This document shows positions 6,336 to 6,717 of a DNA stretch of 6,717 bases, piece by piece. The translations under genes were made by a program, and so were the position numbers. The notes below the pieces were generated by a model, which searched no databases, was not told where the DNA came from, and saw nothing but the letters and a program-made list of their open reading frames with translations. This DNA comes from JANXDG01 sp964521665. GTDB taxonomy: Bacteria > Elusimicrobiota > Endomicrobiia > DTEH01. How positions within the stretch are numbered: the first letter of the stretch is position 1; every line of letters begins with the position of its first letter. The stretch spans positions 1-6,717 of the forward strand of contig CAZFSG010000060.1 of the NCBI GenBank assembly GCA_964521665.1, read 5' to 3'.

Positions 6336-6363
6336 AACAAAAAGATAAGAAAGATGAAAAGAT
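6336..6363 (-). other. Pyrimidine-rich bioY-uvrA spacer
   Basis: Read on the minus strand, 24 of these 28 bases are C or T, and ATCTTT occurs three times at 8-9 nt intervals before the uvrA ATG. No GGAGG-like Shine-Dalgarno element and no promoter or terminator can be seen. The short spacer suggests that uvrA is read through from bioY. How ribosomes find the start is unclear: re-initiation after the bioY stop, or a leader kept unstructured by the pyrimidines, are both possible. Confidence 0.45.
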
Positions 6364-6717
6364 TTATTTTATTAACTTCCAACCTGTTGGAAGAATAAGT
6401 GCAAGAATAAAAATTTTTAAAATATCTCCTAAAACAAAAGGTGTAACACCCAACATCACTGCTTTTGAAAAATTAAAATTAGTATAAGGCAACAAACCCA
6501 TAATCCCAAAAAGATAAATTAATAAGTTGCCAATTATCATAACAAAAAGTGTTTTTAAAAAACTCTTACTAACCCCATATTCAGAAAGTAATCCACATAC
6601 ATAACTTGCAACTAAAAATCCAATAATATAGCCACCCGTAGGTCCAAATAAATACATCAACCCACCACCTTTCGCAAAAACAGGAAGTCCTAAAATACCT
6701 TCTAATATATACATACC
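6364..6717 (-). CDS. bioY: BioY biotin transporter S component, N-terminus beyond window
   Basis: BioY is the membrane-embedded, biotin-binding S component of an energy-coupling factor (ECF) transporter, which works with EcfT and two ATPases. About 117 codons are visible. Family members are usually 180-200 aa, so some 60-80 N-terminal residues lie past the window edge. Counting from the first visible Met, recognisable blocks are GILGLPVFAKGGG (6-18), the BioY hallmark GPTGGYIIGF (24-33) and the C-terminal PFVLGDILKIF (92-102) just before the end. Three hydrophobic membrane segments lie at about 21-43, 53-75 and 86-109. The frame stays open through the edge, with a Gly codon before that Met, so the Met is internal. 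Its stop lies 28 nt before uvrA. No ECF ATPase or EcfT gene is in view, so a shared module encoded elsewhere is likely, or the upstream neighbours encode it. Confidence 0.92.
   Translation of the reverse strand, partial: GMYILEGILGLPVFAKGGGLMYLFGPTGGYIIGFLVASYVCGLLSEYGVSKSFLKTLFVMIIGNLLIYLFGIMGLLPYTNFNFSKAVMLGVTPFVLGDILKIFILALILPTGWKLIK

Noticed and set aside
6364..6714. bioY starting at the Met codon at 6714
   Set aside because: That start would give a 116-residue protein lacking the N-terminal membrane segments. The frame stays open beyond it to the window edge, and the sequence right after the Met corresponds to the middle of known BioY proteins.

Overview
The window comes from an AT-rich bacterial genome. 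Codons lean heavily to A/T, and lysine, isoleucine and asparagine are abundant. A run of exactly 100 Ns at 3384-3483 marks a scaffold join in a draft assembly, probably an uncultured organism or metagenome bin. The genes (UvrA, RmuC, BioY, TrpA) are bacterial but too widespread to name a phylum. None of the readable start codons has a recognisable Shine-Dalgarno sequence.

All supported genes lie on the minus strand, so transcription runs from high to low coordinates. In that order they are: the C-terminal two thirds of a biotin ECF-transporter S component (bioY, cut by the window edge); uvrA, complete at 945 aa; the assembly gap; a SplB-like radical SAM protein whose visible part is 389 aa; rmuC, 400 aa; and trpA, 261 aa. 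The spacing is very tight. It is 28 nt between bioY and uvrA, and there are ATGA stop/start overlaps at radical SAM-rmuC and rmuC-trpA. A GTG codon overlaps the uvrA stop in the same way, just before the gap. This looks like one operon of loosely related housekeeping genes. Its middle part has a genome-maintenance flavour: nucleotide excision repair (UvrA), a photoproduct-lyase-superfamily radical SAM enzyme, and the recombination-limiting factor RmuC. BioY (biotin uptake) and TrpA (tryptophan synthesis) are metabolic outliers, and trpA has no trpB beside it.

Downstream of trpA, positions 1-240 hold no convincing gene. They hold a run of short hairpins (at least five palindromes of 16-19 nt, one more cut by the window edge, and a separate longer inverted repeat). 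Their arms differ in sequence but stay self-complementary. The last of these palindromes supplies the trpA stop codon. This array is the most unusual feature of the window. I see no CRISPR array, tRNA, rRNA, transposase, phage gene, toxin-antitoxin pair or defence system, and no evidence of a new multi-gene system.
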